Assembly: GCA_030141605.1 (NCBI GenBank)
Contig: JAQGDQ010002474.1
Span: 1 to 23,517, forward strand
Length of the DNA: 23,517 nucleotides
Direction of reading: 5' to 3'
DNA from: Tubiluchus corallicola
Taxonomy: Eukaryota > Priapulida > Priapulimorpha > Priapulimorphida > Tubiluchidae
The translations under genes were made by a program, and so were the position numbers. Below are positions 16,495 through 23,517 of this stretch, piece by piece; within the stretch, counting starts at the first letter, position 1; every line of letters starts with the position of its first letter. The notes below the pieces were generated by a model. The model ran no database searches. It worked only from the letters and a program-made list of their open reading frames with translations, and was not told where the DNA came from.

Positions 16495-17466
16495 ATGACT
16501 TGGTATAATATCTTTTCTACTTTCGAATTAATACTCATCATTACCTTTATTGCACTCTATGCTTTGTACATAAGAAAAATGTATGTAGTAAATAAAATTT
16601 TAAAGGTTCGATTTAGATCCCTGCTTATAAAAATTTTTGTTAGAACCGTATACTTTTCGTTATTTATAATTTCACTCTTGGGACCATCTCTTAAAGGAAT
16701 AACAAAAGAAATAGCAGTAACAGGAAAGGACATAATAATATGCGTAGACCTTTCCGCCTCTATGAATAGCACAGATATTCTCCCCACACGGTTAGAAAGA
16801 ATAAAATTAGAGTTAAGAAAGATATATCAAGCTTTTGGCACTGATCGCATAGGTGTAATTATGTTTTCTTCCGAGGCATACGTAGCCTGCCCTCTTACAT
16901 ATGATCAAAACGCCTTGCTACTATTTACTGATGGATTATCTTCTAATTTAGTCCCCAACACTGGTACGGACTTTGCTCCCCCATTATCCATGGCAGTAGA
17001 AAAGTTATTAGATGAAAAAAATACTACTCAACAAATTTCCTCAAAAGTAATTGTTCTTATAAGTGATGGAGAAGACTTTGGAACAAAAACTGACAACGTA
17101 TTAAGTAAGATAAAAAGCAAAGGAATAAAAACATTTACTCTTGGAATAGGAACACGAAAAGGAGGAAAAATATTAATGCCAAACAATAAAAATAAAACAG
17201 ACCAAAGCGGGCAAGAAATCATTACATATTTGGAGCCATCTAGCCTAAAAAAAATAGCCTCCCAGACCAATGGAAAATATTTTGAAATCAACGACAATGA
17301 TAACCAAACATTTAAACTCATACAGGCTATTAAAGAAATTCAGGGCGAGCTATTAGATGTGAAAAAAATTGATACAAAATCCAATATATACTACTACTTC
17401 TTACTTGTCGCATTTATATTTTTTATGTTAGATGTATTGATAAGGCAAAAGGTAGTGGAAGTATAA
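16495..17466 (+). CDS. BatA-like membrane protein with von Willebrand factor A domain
   Basis: The 323 residues have two N-terminal transmembrane segments (~11-26 and ~52-67), a VWA domain from ~77 to ~280, and a C-terminal membrane helix (~299-316, YYYFLLVAFIFFMLDVLI). The metal-ion-dependent adhesion site is complete: DLSAS at Asp85-Ser89, Thr in NTGTDF, and Asp in ISDGEDFG. This topology is that of BatA/BatB, which in Bacteroides and relatives sit with a MoxR ATPase and are linked to aerotolerance, periplasmic stress and envelope maintenance. Here no MoxR, DUF58 or BatB/C/D gene is next to it, so it is an orphan or second copy. A start at ATG 16495 fits the promoter upstream. The permease gene follows after 22 bases. 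Confidence 0.82.
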   Translation: MTWYNIFSTFELILIITFIALYALYIRKMYVVNKILKVRFRSLLIKIFVRTVYFSLFIISLLGPSLKGITKEIAVTGKDIIICVDLSASMNSTDILPTRLERIKLELRKIYQAFGTDRIGVIMFSSEAYVACPLTYDQNALLLFTDGLSSNLVPNTGTDFAPPLSMAVEKLLDEKNTTQQISSKVIVLISDGEDFGTKTDNVLSKIKSKGIKTFTLGIGTRKGGKILMPNNKNKTDQSGQEIITYLEPSSLKKIASQTNGKYFEINDNDNQTFKLIQAIKEIQGELLDVKKIDTKSNIYYYFLLVAFIFFMLDVLIRQKVVEV

Positions 17467-17488
17467 TATATTCTCAGCTATTTTATCA

Positions 17489-18520
17489 TTGAATAATCGC
17501 ACAAATACATATCGTTTTTTATTCCTATTTTTCCTACTAATAATTTTCTTTTTATTAAATGTCTACATTGGAAGTGTTCACATACCAATAAATGATTTTT
17601 TTAATACAATATTCAATCCTAATAACAAAAACGAAACTTGGCAAAATATAATTTTTTTTATAAGAATTCCTCGATCAGTTACAGCAATATTGGTAGGAAC
17701 AGCACTCTCCATATGTGGTTTATTATTACAAACATTATTTAAAAACCCCCTCGCAGAACCCTCCATTTTAGGGATAAATGCAGGAGCAAGCCTTGGAGTA
17801 GCACTAGTTACCCTCAACACAAGTTATTTTTTAAGCTATTCAATAATGCAGCAAATGTCCCTCTTTAAGCACACACTTATCGTAATTTCTGCCTCCATGG
17901 GAGCTATCGTCGTCCTATTGCTCATCATCGCTATTGCCTATAAAGTAAGCAACAAGACTACTCTACTTATCACAGGCATTATGATAGGCAATATTACTAT
18001 TTCAGTGGTAGGTATATTACAATATTTTAGCAATCCTGAGCAAATTAGAGACTTTATTTGGTGGACATTTGGTAGCCTACACAACCTTACTTATACACAG
18101 TTAATAATTTTTAGCACAATCGTCATTGCTGGCTGCTATGCAGCTCTCTTCATAGCCACTCCACTTAATGTCCTATTACTAGGAGAAAACTATGCAACTA
18201 GCATGGGGGTAAAAACAAAAAATATTAAAGTTACAATTATCCTAATCACTGGCGTTTTAGCAGGAGTTACTACGGGTTTTTGCGGACCAATAGGTTTTAT
18301 TGGCATTGCCATTCCTCATATTGCAAGAGCAATATTTAATACTTCCAACCATAAAACTCTAATCATAGCATCCATTATTTTAGGAAGTATCGTTCTGCTC
18401 TTTTGCGACATCGTAGCTCACCTATCTTTAAGTCATTTTACACTACCTATCAATGCTATTACAGCACTCATTGGCTCACCTATTGTAATATGGATACTTA
18501 TCAAAAGAAAGCAAATTTAA
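17489..18520 (+). CDS. FecCD/BtuC-type ABC transporter permease
   Basis: This is the inner-membrane channel of an importer for siderophore-iron, heme or cobalamin. The 343 residues have about nine to ten hydrophobic helices. Family motifs are clear: the loop around NPLAEPSILGINAGASLG near residues 88-105, RDFIWWTFGSL near ~188-198, and GFCGPIGFIGIAIPHIAR near ~265-282, which holds the coupling-helix Gly and the conserved PHIAR. The start is TTG 17489: no ATG lies in frame at the N terminus and the TTG precedes the basic NNR and first helix. No binding protein, TonB receptor or ATPase is adjacent; the probable ATPase partner is at 5044-6042 on the same strand. The two may form one transporter, though this is an inference from their classes. 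Confidence 0.9.
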   Translation: MNNRTNTYRFLFLFFLLIIFFLLNVYIGSVHIPINDFFNTIFNPNNKNETWQNIIFFIRIPRSVTAILVGTALSICGLLLQTLFKNPLAEPSILGINAGASLGVALVTLNTSYFLSYSIMQQMSLFKHTLIVISASMGAIVVLLLIIAIAYKVSNKTTLLITGIMIGNITISVVGILQYFSNPEQIRDFIWWTFGSLHNLTYTQLIIFSTIVIAGCYAALFIATPLNVLLLGENYATSMGVKTKNIKVTIILITGVLAGVTTGFCGPIGFIGIAIPHIARAIFNTSNHKTLIIASIILGSIVLLFCDIVAHLSLSHFTLPINAITALIGSPIVIWILIKRKQI

Positions 18521-18600
18521 AATAACAAAGTAGGTAACAACCTTTCTACAAGAATTTAGACCCACATTTTAATTAGTTTATAAAAAACAACCTATCTTTA

Positions 18601-18631
18601 TTGCATTATTTATTTTTTAGTTTTTCATTTG
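18601..18631 (+). promoter_or_regulatory. candidate promoter for the kdsA cluster
   Basis: TTG at 18601-18603, then 20 bases, then TTCATTTG at 18624-18631 (one mismatch to TAnnTTTG). It lies 28 bases before the kdsA ATG in the otherwise featureless gap 18521-18658 and would make the three sugar-acid genes their own transcript. Confidence 0.4.
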
Positions 18632-18658
18632 TGATTAGACATTAACCTTTAATAAACA

Positions 18659-19481
18659 ATGAAAAAAATTGTCAAAGTAGGCAATATTCTCTGTGGAGAA
18701 AAATCATTATTCCTGATTTCAGGACCTTGTGTTGTTGAGGATGAGACTGTTATGATGAACACTGCCGAAAAGTTAAAAAACATAGAACAACGGCTTCAAA
18801 TCCCTGTTATCTATAAATCCTCTTTTATAAAGGACAACAGAAGTTCATTGGAATATTACCGTGGACCTGGTATAAAGAAAGGGTTAAAAATGTTGCAAAA
18901 AGTTAAACAAGAGTTTGGTTTCCCAATTCTATCCGATGTTCATACTCAGAGCAAGCAGTGGTAGCCAGTGAAGCATTAGGTAGTACAAATACCTGCCTAT
19001 TACCATGCAAACAGAAATTATTATCAAAGCAGCCAACAGTGGTAAGGCTGTCAATATAAAGCATGGGCAATTTTAGCACCAGAAAATATGGTGAAGCCTC
19101 TCCAAAAATAGTATTGAAGCGGGCAATGAAAATATAATACTAACAAGAGAGAGGAATACATTTGAATATAATGACTTAATAGTAGACCCGAGAAGTTTTT
19201 ATCATCTAAACAAAACCAACTTCCCTGTTGTATTTGATATTACACACTCTATAAGAAAATATGGTATCCCCAGTGCCGACCCAGCGGTGGAACAAGAAGT
19301 TTTACCCACTATTGCAAGGGCAGGGGTGGCAGCAGGAGTAGATGGGATTTTTATAGAAGCACATCCCAATCCTAATAAAGCTCTCTGTGATGCTTCCAGT
19401 CAATTTTGTGTATATCAGCTTGAAGAGTTTTTAAAACCCCTAATAGAAATTCATAATTTAGAAGTAAAACATAGAAAATAA
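18659..19481 (+). pseudogene. kdsA: 3-deoxy-8-phosphooctulonate (Kdo-8-P) synthase, broken by clustered deletions
   Basis: KdsA joins PEP and arabinose 5-phosphate to give Kdo-8-phosphate for lipopolysaccharide. The N-terminal third is intact to ~18948 (LISGPCVVEDE, YKSSFIKDNRSS, YYRGPG, ILSDVHT), and 19113-19481 is intact (IEAGNENIILTRERN, FDITHSIRKYG, GIFIEAHPNPNKA). Between them the family sequence runs through shifting frames: EQAVVASEAL from 18949, VQIPAY from 18983, MQTEIIIKAANSGKAVNIK from 19005, LAPENMVKPL after ~19073, then IEAGN. Frame bookkeeping fits net losses of 1, 2, 2, 1, 1 and 1 bases near 18948, 18982, 19001-19004, 19072, 19104 and 19111; the last three are in short T or A runs. 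As written no full enzyme can be made. Identity is firm; whether this is real decay or sequence error is open. The aldolase gene starts 6 bases after the stop. Confidence 0.85.
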
Positions 19482-19487
19482 AAACAT

Positions 19488-20500
19488 ATGGAACTATACT
19501 TAGATTCAGCTGATTTGAACGAAATCAAAGAAGCATTTAAACTAGACTTTCTTGCAGGATTAACAACAACGCCTACTTTTATGTATAGACATGGCATAAC
19601 AGATGTTGATGCTTTAATAGTAAAACTAAGTAGCATAGTGCCTTCTTTACAAATAGAGGCACTGGGAGAGACTGCAGAAGAAATTTATAAAGAAGCTCAT
19701 AGGCAAATAGATATGGGGTTGGATATTCAAAAAACTGTTTTTAAAATCCCTGTGTCATTAGAGGTGAAAGCTTGCAAAAAATTAGTAAGTAGAAAACATT
19801 ATGGTTAACATACACTTGGTCTATACATTGCAACAAGCCTACATGGCAATGTGTGCTGGAAACATTTGTTTGCCCACTTGTAGGTAGGCTACAAGATCAA
19901 GGACATGATGCTTTGATGTTGGTAGAACAGTGCGTCAATGCTGTTAGTTATTATAATTACAAAACGAAAATCATGTTTTCGTCTATAAGGCATACCGAAC
20001 ATGTGAGAAATGCTATTAATATTGGCGTTCATGCTATTACTGTGCCATGGAAGGTAATGAAAAGTTTAACAGAAAATAACTTCACTTCTTTAGGAACAAG
20101 TCAATTTTTTGAAGATACTCGCTTGATAACTATGAAAGTAAAAGATTTATTGAGAGGAACAAACCCGGTAGTAAGTGATGACACACTACTCAGCGATGCT
20201 ATTATTAAAATGACTGAATATGGTTTTGGAAGCATTACCATAGTGGATAAAAAACATAAATTAGTAGGGATTTTTACAGACGGCGATTTGAGAAGAAAAA
20301 TATCTGACATGGGTAGGGATGTGCTAAAACAAAAAGTAGGAGATGTCGCTTCCAAAAATCCTGTTACTATACAAGGAGAAAAGCTGCTCAATGACGCTGC
20401 TATTCTTTTTAAAAAACATCATATAGACACCTTAGTTGTGCTTAATGGTAACGAGCCCGTAGGTATGTTAGATATACAAGATATAACAAAATACTCCTAA
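19488..20500 (+). pseudogene. transaldolase/fructose-6-phosphate aldolase (TalC-like) domain fused to a CBS pair, two frameshifts
   Basis: Residues ~1-215 are a class I TalC/FSA aldolase: ELYLDSADL with Asp6, GLTTTPTF, IQIEALG-like strand (LQIEALGETAEE), catalytic Schiff-base lysine Lys86 in VFKIPVS, VNIHLVYTLQQAYMAM, CPLVGRLQDQGHD, KIMFSSIRHTEHV, ITVPWKVMKSL. The frame moves at ~19787 and ~19860 (each fits a loss of 2 bases), so the aldolase is split while the remaining frame stays open from ~19862 to 20500. From 20132 (an in-frame ATG, MKVKDLL) come two CBS domains: CBS1 ends VGIFTDGDLRR, the tail motif of KdsD/KpsF arabinose-5-phosphate isomerases, and CBS2 ends PVGMLDIQDITK. No SIS isomerase domain is present. 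It lies between kdsA and a KdsC-like gene, 6 and 5 bases away. The aldolase probably supplies or adjusts the sugar phosphate used by KdsA, with the CBS pair sensing a nucleotide or product; this is an inference. Confidence 0.8.
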
Positions 20501-20505
20501 TTTTT

Positions 20506-21216
20506 ATGGCATCTTATAGTGACTACCAAAAAATATATGAACAAGCTGGAGGTAAGTTCATATCCACCGCCAATGATATTGCAGAAAAATTAAAAAACAC
20601 ACGAGCCTTATTATTTGACTGGGATGGTGTATTTAACTCTGGATGCAAAGGCAGTAATGTAACCGCTCCATTTTCTGAAATAGACAGCTCTGGCATCAAC
20701 ATTTTGCGTTTTGCATTGTGGCTTAATAACAAGAAAAAACATCCTTTTTGCGGAATTATTACAGGGCAGGAAAATCCTTCTGCCTTGCAATTTGCAGAAC
20801 GCGAGCATTTCCATTTTCTATTTTTTAAGGTAAAAAATAAAGTAGAGGCATTGCAACTTTTTCAAGAAAAGCATCACCTTTCTTCTGATGAAATTCTCTT
20901 TTTTTATGATGATATTATAGATATCAGTATTGCCCAAAAAGTAAAATTAAGAGCCTGCATACCCAATAATGCTTCACCTCTTTTTTTAAAAGAAATAGAA
21001 AACAACAAGCTTGCTGACTATATTACAGCTAACTGCGGAGGAAAGCATGCAGTAAGGGAAGCATCCGAAATGTTTACAGCACTAACTGGTAAATTCAAAG
21101 ACACCTTTGATAAAAGAGTCGCTTTTGACAATGACTATGAGAGCTACTTTAGCACAAGAAATACTATCAAGCTCTCTTTACTGGTCGCACAAGGAAATCA
21201 TATTTCTTTAAAATAG
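20506..21216 (+). CDS. KdsC-like HAD-family sugar-acid phosphatase
   Basis: The 236-residue HAD-superfamily protein has all catalytic motifs: motif I FDWDGVFNSG (nucleophile Asp38 and acid/base Asp40), motif II Thr86 in IITGQEN, motif III Lys in FFKVKNKVEAL (Lys108-Lys112), and motif IV YDDIID (Asp135, Asp136, Asp139). The FNSG after DGV, the lack of a cap domain and the C-terminal HAVREASEM segment are shared with KdsC and related 2-keto-3-deoxy-sugar phosphate phosphatases, which release Kdo from Kdo-8-P. The N terminus (YQKIYEQAGGKFIS) and C-terminal tail (YESYFSTRNTIKLSLL) extend beyond the ~180 residues of classical KdsC. The gene is intact, starts 5 bases after the aldolase-CBS gene and is the only unbroken member of the cluster. 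It could act on another ulosonic-acid phosphate. Confidence 0.8.
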   Translation: MASYSDYQKIYEQAGGKFISTANDIAEKLKNTRALLFDWDGVFNSGCKGSNVTAPFSEIDSSGINILRFALWLNNKKKHPFCGIITGQENPSALQFAEREHFHFLFFKVKNKVEALQLFQEKHHLSSDEILFFYDDIIDISIAQKVKLRACIPNNASPLFLKEIENNKLADYITANCGGKHAVREASEMFTALTGKFKDTFDKRVAFDNDYESYFSTRNTIKLSLLVAQGNHISLK

Positions 21217-21220
21217 AGAA

Positions 21221-21250
21221 GAGTCTTCATTTTTTAACAAAAGAAGACTC
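21221..21250. terminator. hairpin between convergent genes
   Basis: GAGTCTTC at 21221-21228 pairs perfectly with GAAGACTC at 21243-21250 around an AT-rich loop that can extend the stem (TTTT with AAAA). It sits between the HAD phosphatase (+) and pmbA (-) stops and probably terminates both. Confidence 0.65.
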
Positions 21251-21275
21251 CTTCTAATTATGCATTTTTGTCACC

Positions 21276-22589
21276 CTATATTCCACTAAAATCTACCTTG
21301 TCAAATAATAGCGAAGGTGATTGTATGGAAGAATAAGGGTAAGGATTATTGCCTACCTCAACAAGTTTCATCCAAAAATCTTTAGCATTTCCTGATATCA
21401 CCATTTCATTGACAGGTTTTACAATTTTTCCATTTTCAATAAGCTTTCCTGATACTCCAAAAGAAAAATCACCTGTTGTGGAGTTACTATTTCCTCCATT
21501 AAAATGATTTACCAAAATACCCTTTTTTATGCTTTTAATTATCTCTTGTTGTGGTCGTTGACCATGTTTAAATGTAATATTTGACAATGACCCACCATTA
21601 GGCTCCATATTCAATTTCTTGCCATAATAATTATCTATATAATATTGTTTTAATACTCCATTTTCAATCATAATGCGTTTTTTTGCTTTAATTCCTTCGC
21701 TATCAAACAACCTAGAAGCCAGCCCTCCTTCTATCAAGGGATCGTCTGTTAATGTAAGTAAGTCTGATGCCACTGGTTGCCCAATTTTCCCTTCCAAATA
21801 AGACTTTTTCTGTTGTATGCTTCTTGCAAACATTGCCTCAAACACACGATAGATTAAATTTCCTGCTATTTTATTATCTAATAGCAGGCTATACACACCC
21901 GATTTGACTTTTGATTGCCCTACTTTGCCTACAGCATCTTCTATTGCCTTATCGCCAATTTTGCCTCCTGATATCAATTTTTTAAAGAAACGATGTACCA
22001 CACTTGTATATCCTGATAGTATAGAATTTTTATCTTTTATAGAAATATCTGCCGAACAGTAATAAAAAGTAGAGTTTGAAATTCCTTCAAAGCCATTGCT
22101 GTGTATTTTAATCTTTTCAGTTATGTTGTCACTAAAGCTACATGAGGTTGAAACAACTCTAGACTCCTTGCTTTGAATCTGCTCTGCCATCGTCTTTACT
22201 ATCTCCAGTCGTTGTTCTGGAGTTATAGATGCATACTGGGCATCTACCAATTTTAGATCTAAATCTAAGTTTTTAGGATAATATTTGGGGTCAGGTAGCG
22301 CTCGAAACTTATCTTCCGCAAGATACTTTGTAGATGCTATTGCTTCTGAAATAAACCTTTCTAATTCTCTTTTTTCAAGATAATTAGTGGAATGTGACGA
22401 GTATTTATTATCCACATAAATTTGTACACTAAGCCCATTTCCTGTTGATTCTTTAAGCTTATCTATTTGCTTATCTCTATATTCTATGGTTACGTCGCGA
22501 TTGTTGTAAACAGAAACGCCTACTTGGTTTGCTCCTTTTTTTTGAGCATATTGTACTGCCCATCGGGCTAATTCTAATCTCTTATTCAT
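21276..22589 (-). CDS. pmbA: TldE/PmbA metalloprotease-associated subunit
   Basis: TldE/PmbA pairs with TldD to form a heterodimeric zinc protease that threads unfolded peptides; in enterobacteria it matures microcin B17 and degrades CcdA. The 437 residues have the N-terminal alpha/beta dimer domain (ELARWAVQYAQKKGANQVGVSVYNN split over the first ~25 residues, then VTIEYRD, STGNGLSVQIYVD) and the C-terminal beta-rich domain (GVYSLLLDNKIAGNLI, PNGGSLSNITF, NGGNSNSTTGDFSFG, GNAKDFW, GNNPYPYSS). As expected for the E subunit, the TldD-type HExxxH motif is absent. It starts 20 bases downstream of the tldD stop on the minus strand, so the two are a cotranscribed pair. Its end converges on the sugar-acid cluster across a hairpin. 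The substrate is unknown. Confidence 0.9.
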   Translation of the reverse strand: MNKRLELARWAVQYAQKKGANQVGVSVYNNRDVTIEYRDKQIDKLKESTGNGLSVQIYVDNKYSSHSTNYLEKRELERFISEAIASTKYLAEDKFRALPDPKYYPKNLDLDLKLVDAQYASITPEQRLEIVKTMAEQIQSKESRVVSTSCSFSDNITEKIKIHSNGFEGISNSTFYYCSADISIKDKNSILSGYTSVVHRFFKKLISGGKIGDKAIEDAVGKVGQSKVKSGVYSLLLDNKIAGNLIYRVFEAMFARSIQQKKSYLEGKIGQPVASDLLTLTDDPLIEGGLASRLFDSEGIKAKKRIMIENGVLKQYYIDNYYGKKLNMEPNGGSLSNITFKHGQRPQQEIIKSIKKGILVNHFNGGNSNSTTGDFSFGVSGKLIENGKIVKPVNEMVISGNAKDFWMKLVEVGNNPYPYSSIQSPSLLFDKVDFSGI

Positions 22590-22609
22590 AGTTTTAATGC
22601 ATTATAATT

Positions 22610-23517
22610 TTACGAATTCACACCACCCACTGTAATTTTCCTCACTTTTATTGTTGGTAAGCCTAGGGATACCGGCACTCGTTGTCCATTCTTACCACAA
22701 GTACCTCCTCCTGTATCCATTTGAAAATCATCTGCTACCATAGTTATATCTTTTAATACCTGAGGGCCATTGCCTATGATATTAACATCTTTAATCGGTC
22801 TAGTGATTTTTCCATCTTCTATCAAATAACCTGTTTTCACATAAAAGGTAAAATCCCCCTCCCCTATCATCACTTGCCCATTCGTAAAACTCTCTGCAAC
22901 AATACCTTTCTTTACACTTTTAATAATCTCTTCTTTTTTATGAGGACCAGGCAACATATATGTGTTTCTCATACGAGGCATTGGCACGTTTCTAAAAGAT
23001 TCTCTTCGTCCATTGCCTGTTGAATTCACACCATAGTACTTTGCGCTAATGTGGTCGTGCAAATAAGAACGCAATATTCCATTTTCTACTAAAAGGGTTT
23101 TTTGGGTTAAGTTACCTTCGTCGTCAATATTTATTGATCCTCTTACATTAGGATTTGTTCCATCGTCAACAATAGTAACAAAGTCTTCCGCTACTTTTTT
23201 ATTCATTTTATCGTAAAAAATGGATGTTTTTTTACGATTGAAGTCTGCTTCCATTCCATGTCCTATTGCTTCATGCAAAAGTATTCCTGAAGCTCCTGCT
23301 GACATCACAACTTCATCTCCCCTGCCGGAGGCTTTTGAAGCCTCAAACAATAATACAGATTTTCTAACTGGCTCTTGAGCAAGAAAAGCAATATTTTCTT
23401 CTGACAAGTCATTAATGTCTCCCCTCCTTGAAAATATTTGAATTCCATCTTCTCGTTGCCCCTTTTGTTCGACAGCACAAATATTATATGCAAACATCAT
23501 TGGCCTATAATCATGAA
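22610..23517 (-). CDS. tldD: TldD metalloprotease subunit, 5' part outside the window
   Basis: This is the catalytic half of the TldD/TldE zinc protease. On the minus strand the frame is open at the right edge (HDYRP precedes the first internal Met), so about the first third or more of a ~500-residue protein is missing; ~302 codons are visible. The zinc motif HEAIGHGMEADF is present (His-Glu-x-x-x-His), with ASGILLHEAIGHG in the usual place, followed by NVRGSINIDDEGN, LVENGILRSYLHD, STGNGRRESF, PMPRMRNTY, GGQV-like NGQVMIGEGDFTF, and the C-terminal GGGTCGKNGQ with the conserved Cys near the zinc site. Nothing is odd in the visible part. It is followed by pmbA after 20 bases. Confidence 0.92.
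   Translation of the reverse strand, partial: HDYRPMMFAYNICAVEQKGQREDGIQIFSRRGDINDLSEENIAFLAQEPVRKSVLLFEASKASGRGDEVVMSAGASGILLHEAIGHGMEADFNRKKTSIFYDKMNKKVAEDFVTIVDDGTNPNVRGSINIDDEGNLTQKTLLVENGILRSYLHDHISAKYYGVNSTGNGRRESFRNVPMPRMRNTYMLPGPHKKEEIIKSVKKGIVAESFTNGQVMIGEGDFTFYVKTGYLIEDGKITRPIKDVNIIGNGPQVLKDITMVADDFQMDTGGGTCGKNGQRVPVSLGLPTIKVRKITVGGVNS

Noticed and set aside
18521-18600. Terminator after the permease gene
   Set aside because: AGGT/ACCT can pair only over 4 bases with no T-tract; too weak.
1-23517. CRISPR array, tRNA, rRNA, insertion sequence or prophage
   Set aside because: No regularly spaced repeats, cloverleaf arms, transposase or phage structural genes were seen on either strand.

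Overview
The window looks like a chromosomal segment of a low-GC member of the Bacteroidota (order not determinable by eye). Supporting signs are a DAHP synthase fused to a C-terminal chorismate mutase, Bacteroidota-style -7 promoter boxes (TAnnTTTG), weak or absent Shine-Dalgarno sites, a FecE-like ATPase with a C-terminal tail, and double-DUF1080, DUF4139 and TldD/PmbA genes typical of this phylum. TGA is not used as a sense codon. I see no rRNA, tRNA, CRISPR array or insertion sequence.

Layout. 1-985: 3' part of a TPR protein. 1016-1048: a strong bidirectional hairpin. 1034-2128 (-): DAHP synthase/chorismate mutase. From the divergent spacer 2129-2204 a plus-strand run starts: proline dehydrogenase (2205-3386), an AAA ATPase overlapping a small PD-(D/E)XK-like protein (3417-5028), and a FecE-type ABC ATPase (5044-6042). 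Next come an exported DUF4139 protein with in-frame tandem duplications and one frameshift (6164-7854), a 1164-residue exported HEAT/double-DUF1080 protein (7872-11366), a tiny Cys-rich membrane protein, GlmM-type phosphohexomutase, cysteine desulfurase, a XerC/D recombinase, ribosome hibernation factor HPF, an exported alpha/beta hydrolase, a BatA-like VWA membrane protein and a FecCD-type permease (to 18520).

18659-21216 is a compact three-gene cluster: KdsA (Kdo-8-phosphate synthase), a transaldolase/fructose-6-phosphate-aldolase domain fused to a CBS pair like the tail of arabinose-5-phosphate isomerase, and a KdsC-like HAD phosphatase. It reads as a sugar-acid (Kdo-type) pathway in which an aldolase domain occupies the place normally held by the SIS isomerase domain of KdsD. 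As written, kdsA carries about six deletions within 18948-19112 and the aldolase gene two within 19787-19862, so both are broken here, by real decay or by sequence error.

21276-23517 (-) encodes PmbA/TldE and most of TldD, the two halves of a metalloprotease, converging on the Kdo-type cluster at a hairpin terminator.

The points most worth a second look are the KdsA/aldolase-CBS/HAD cluster with its clustered indels, the overlapping ATPase-nuclease pair as a possible defence module, and the repeat-rich DUF4139 gene.
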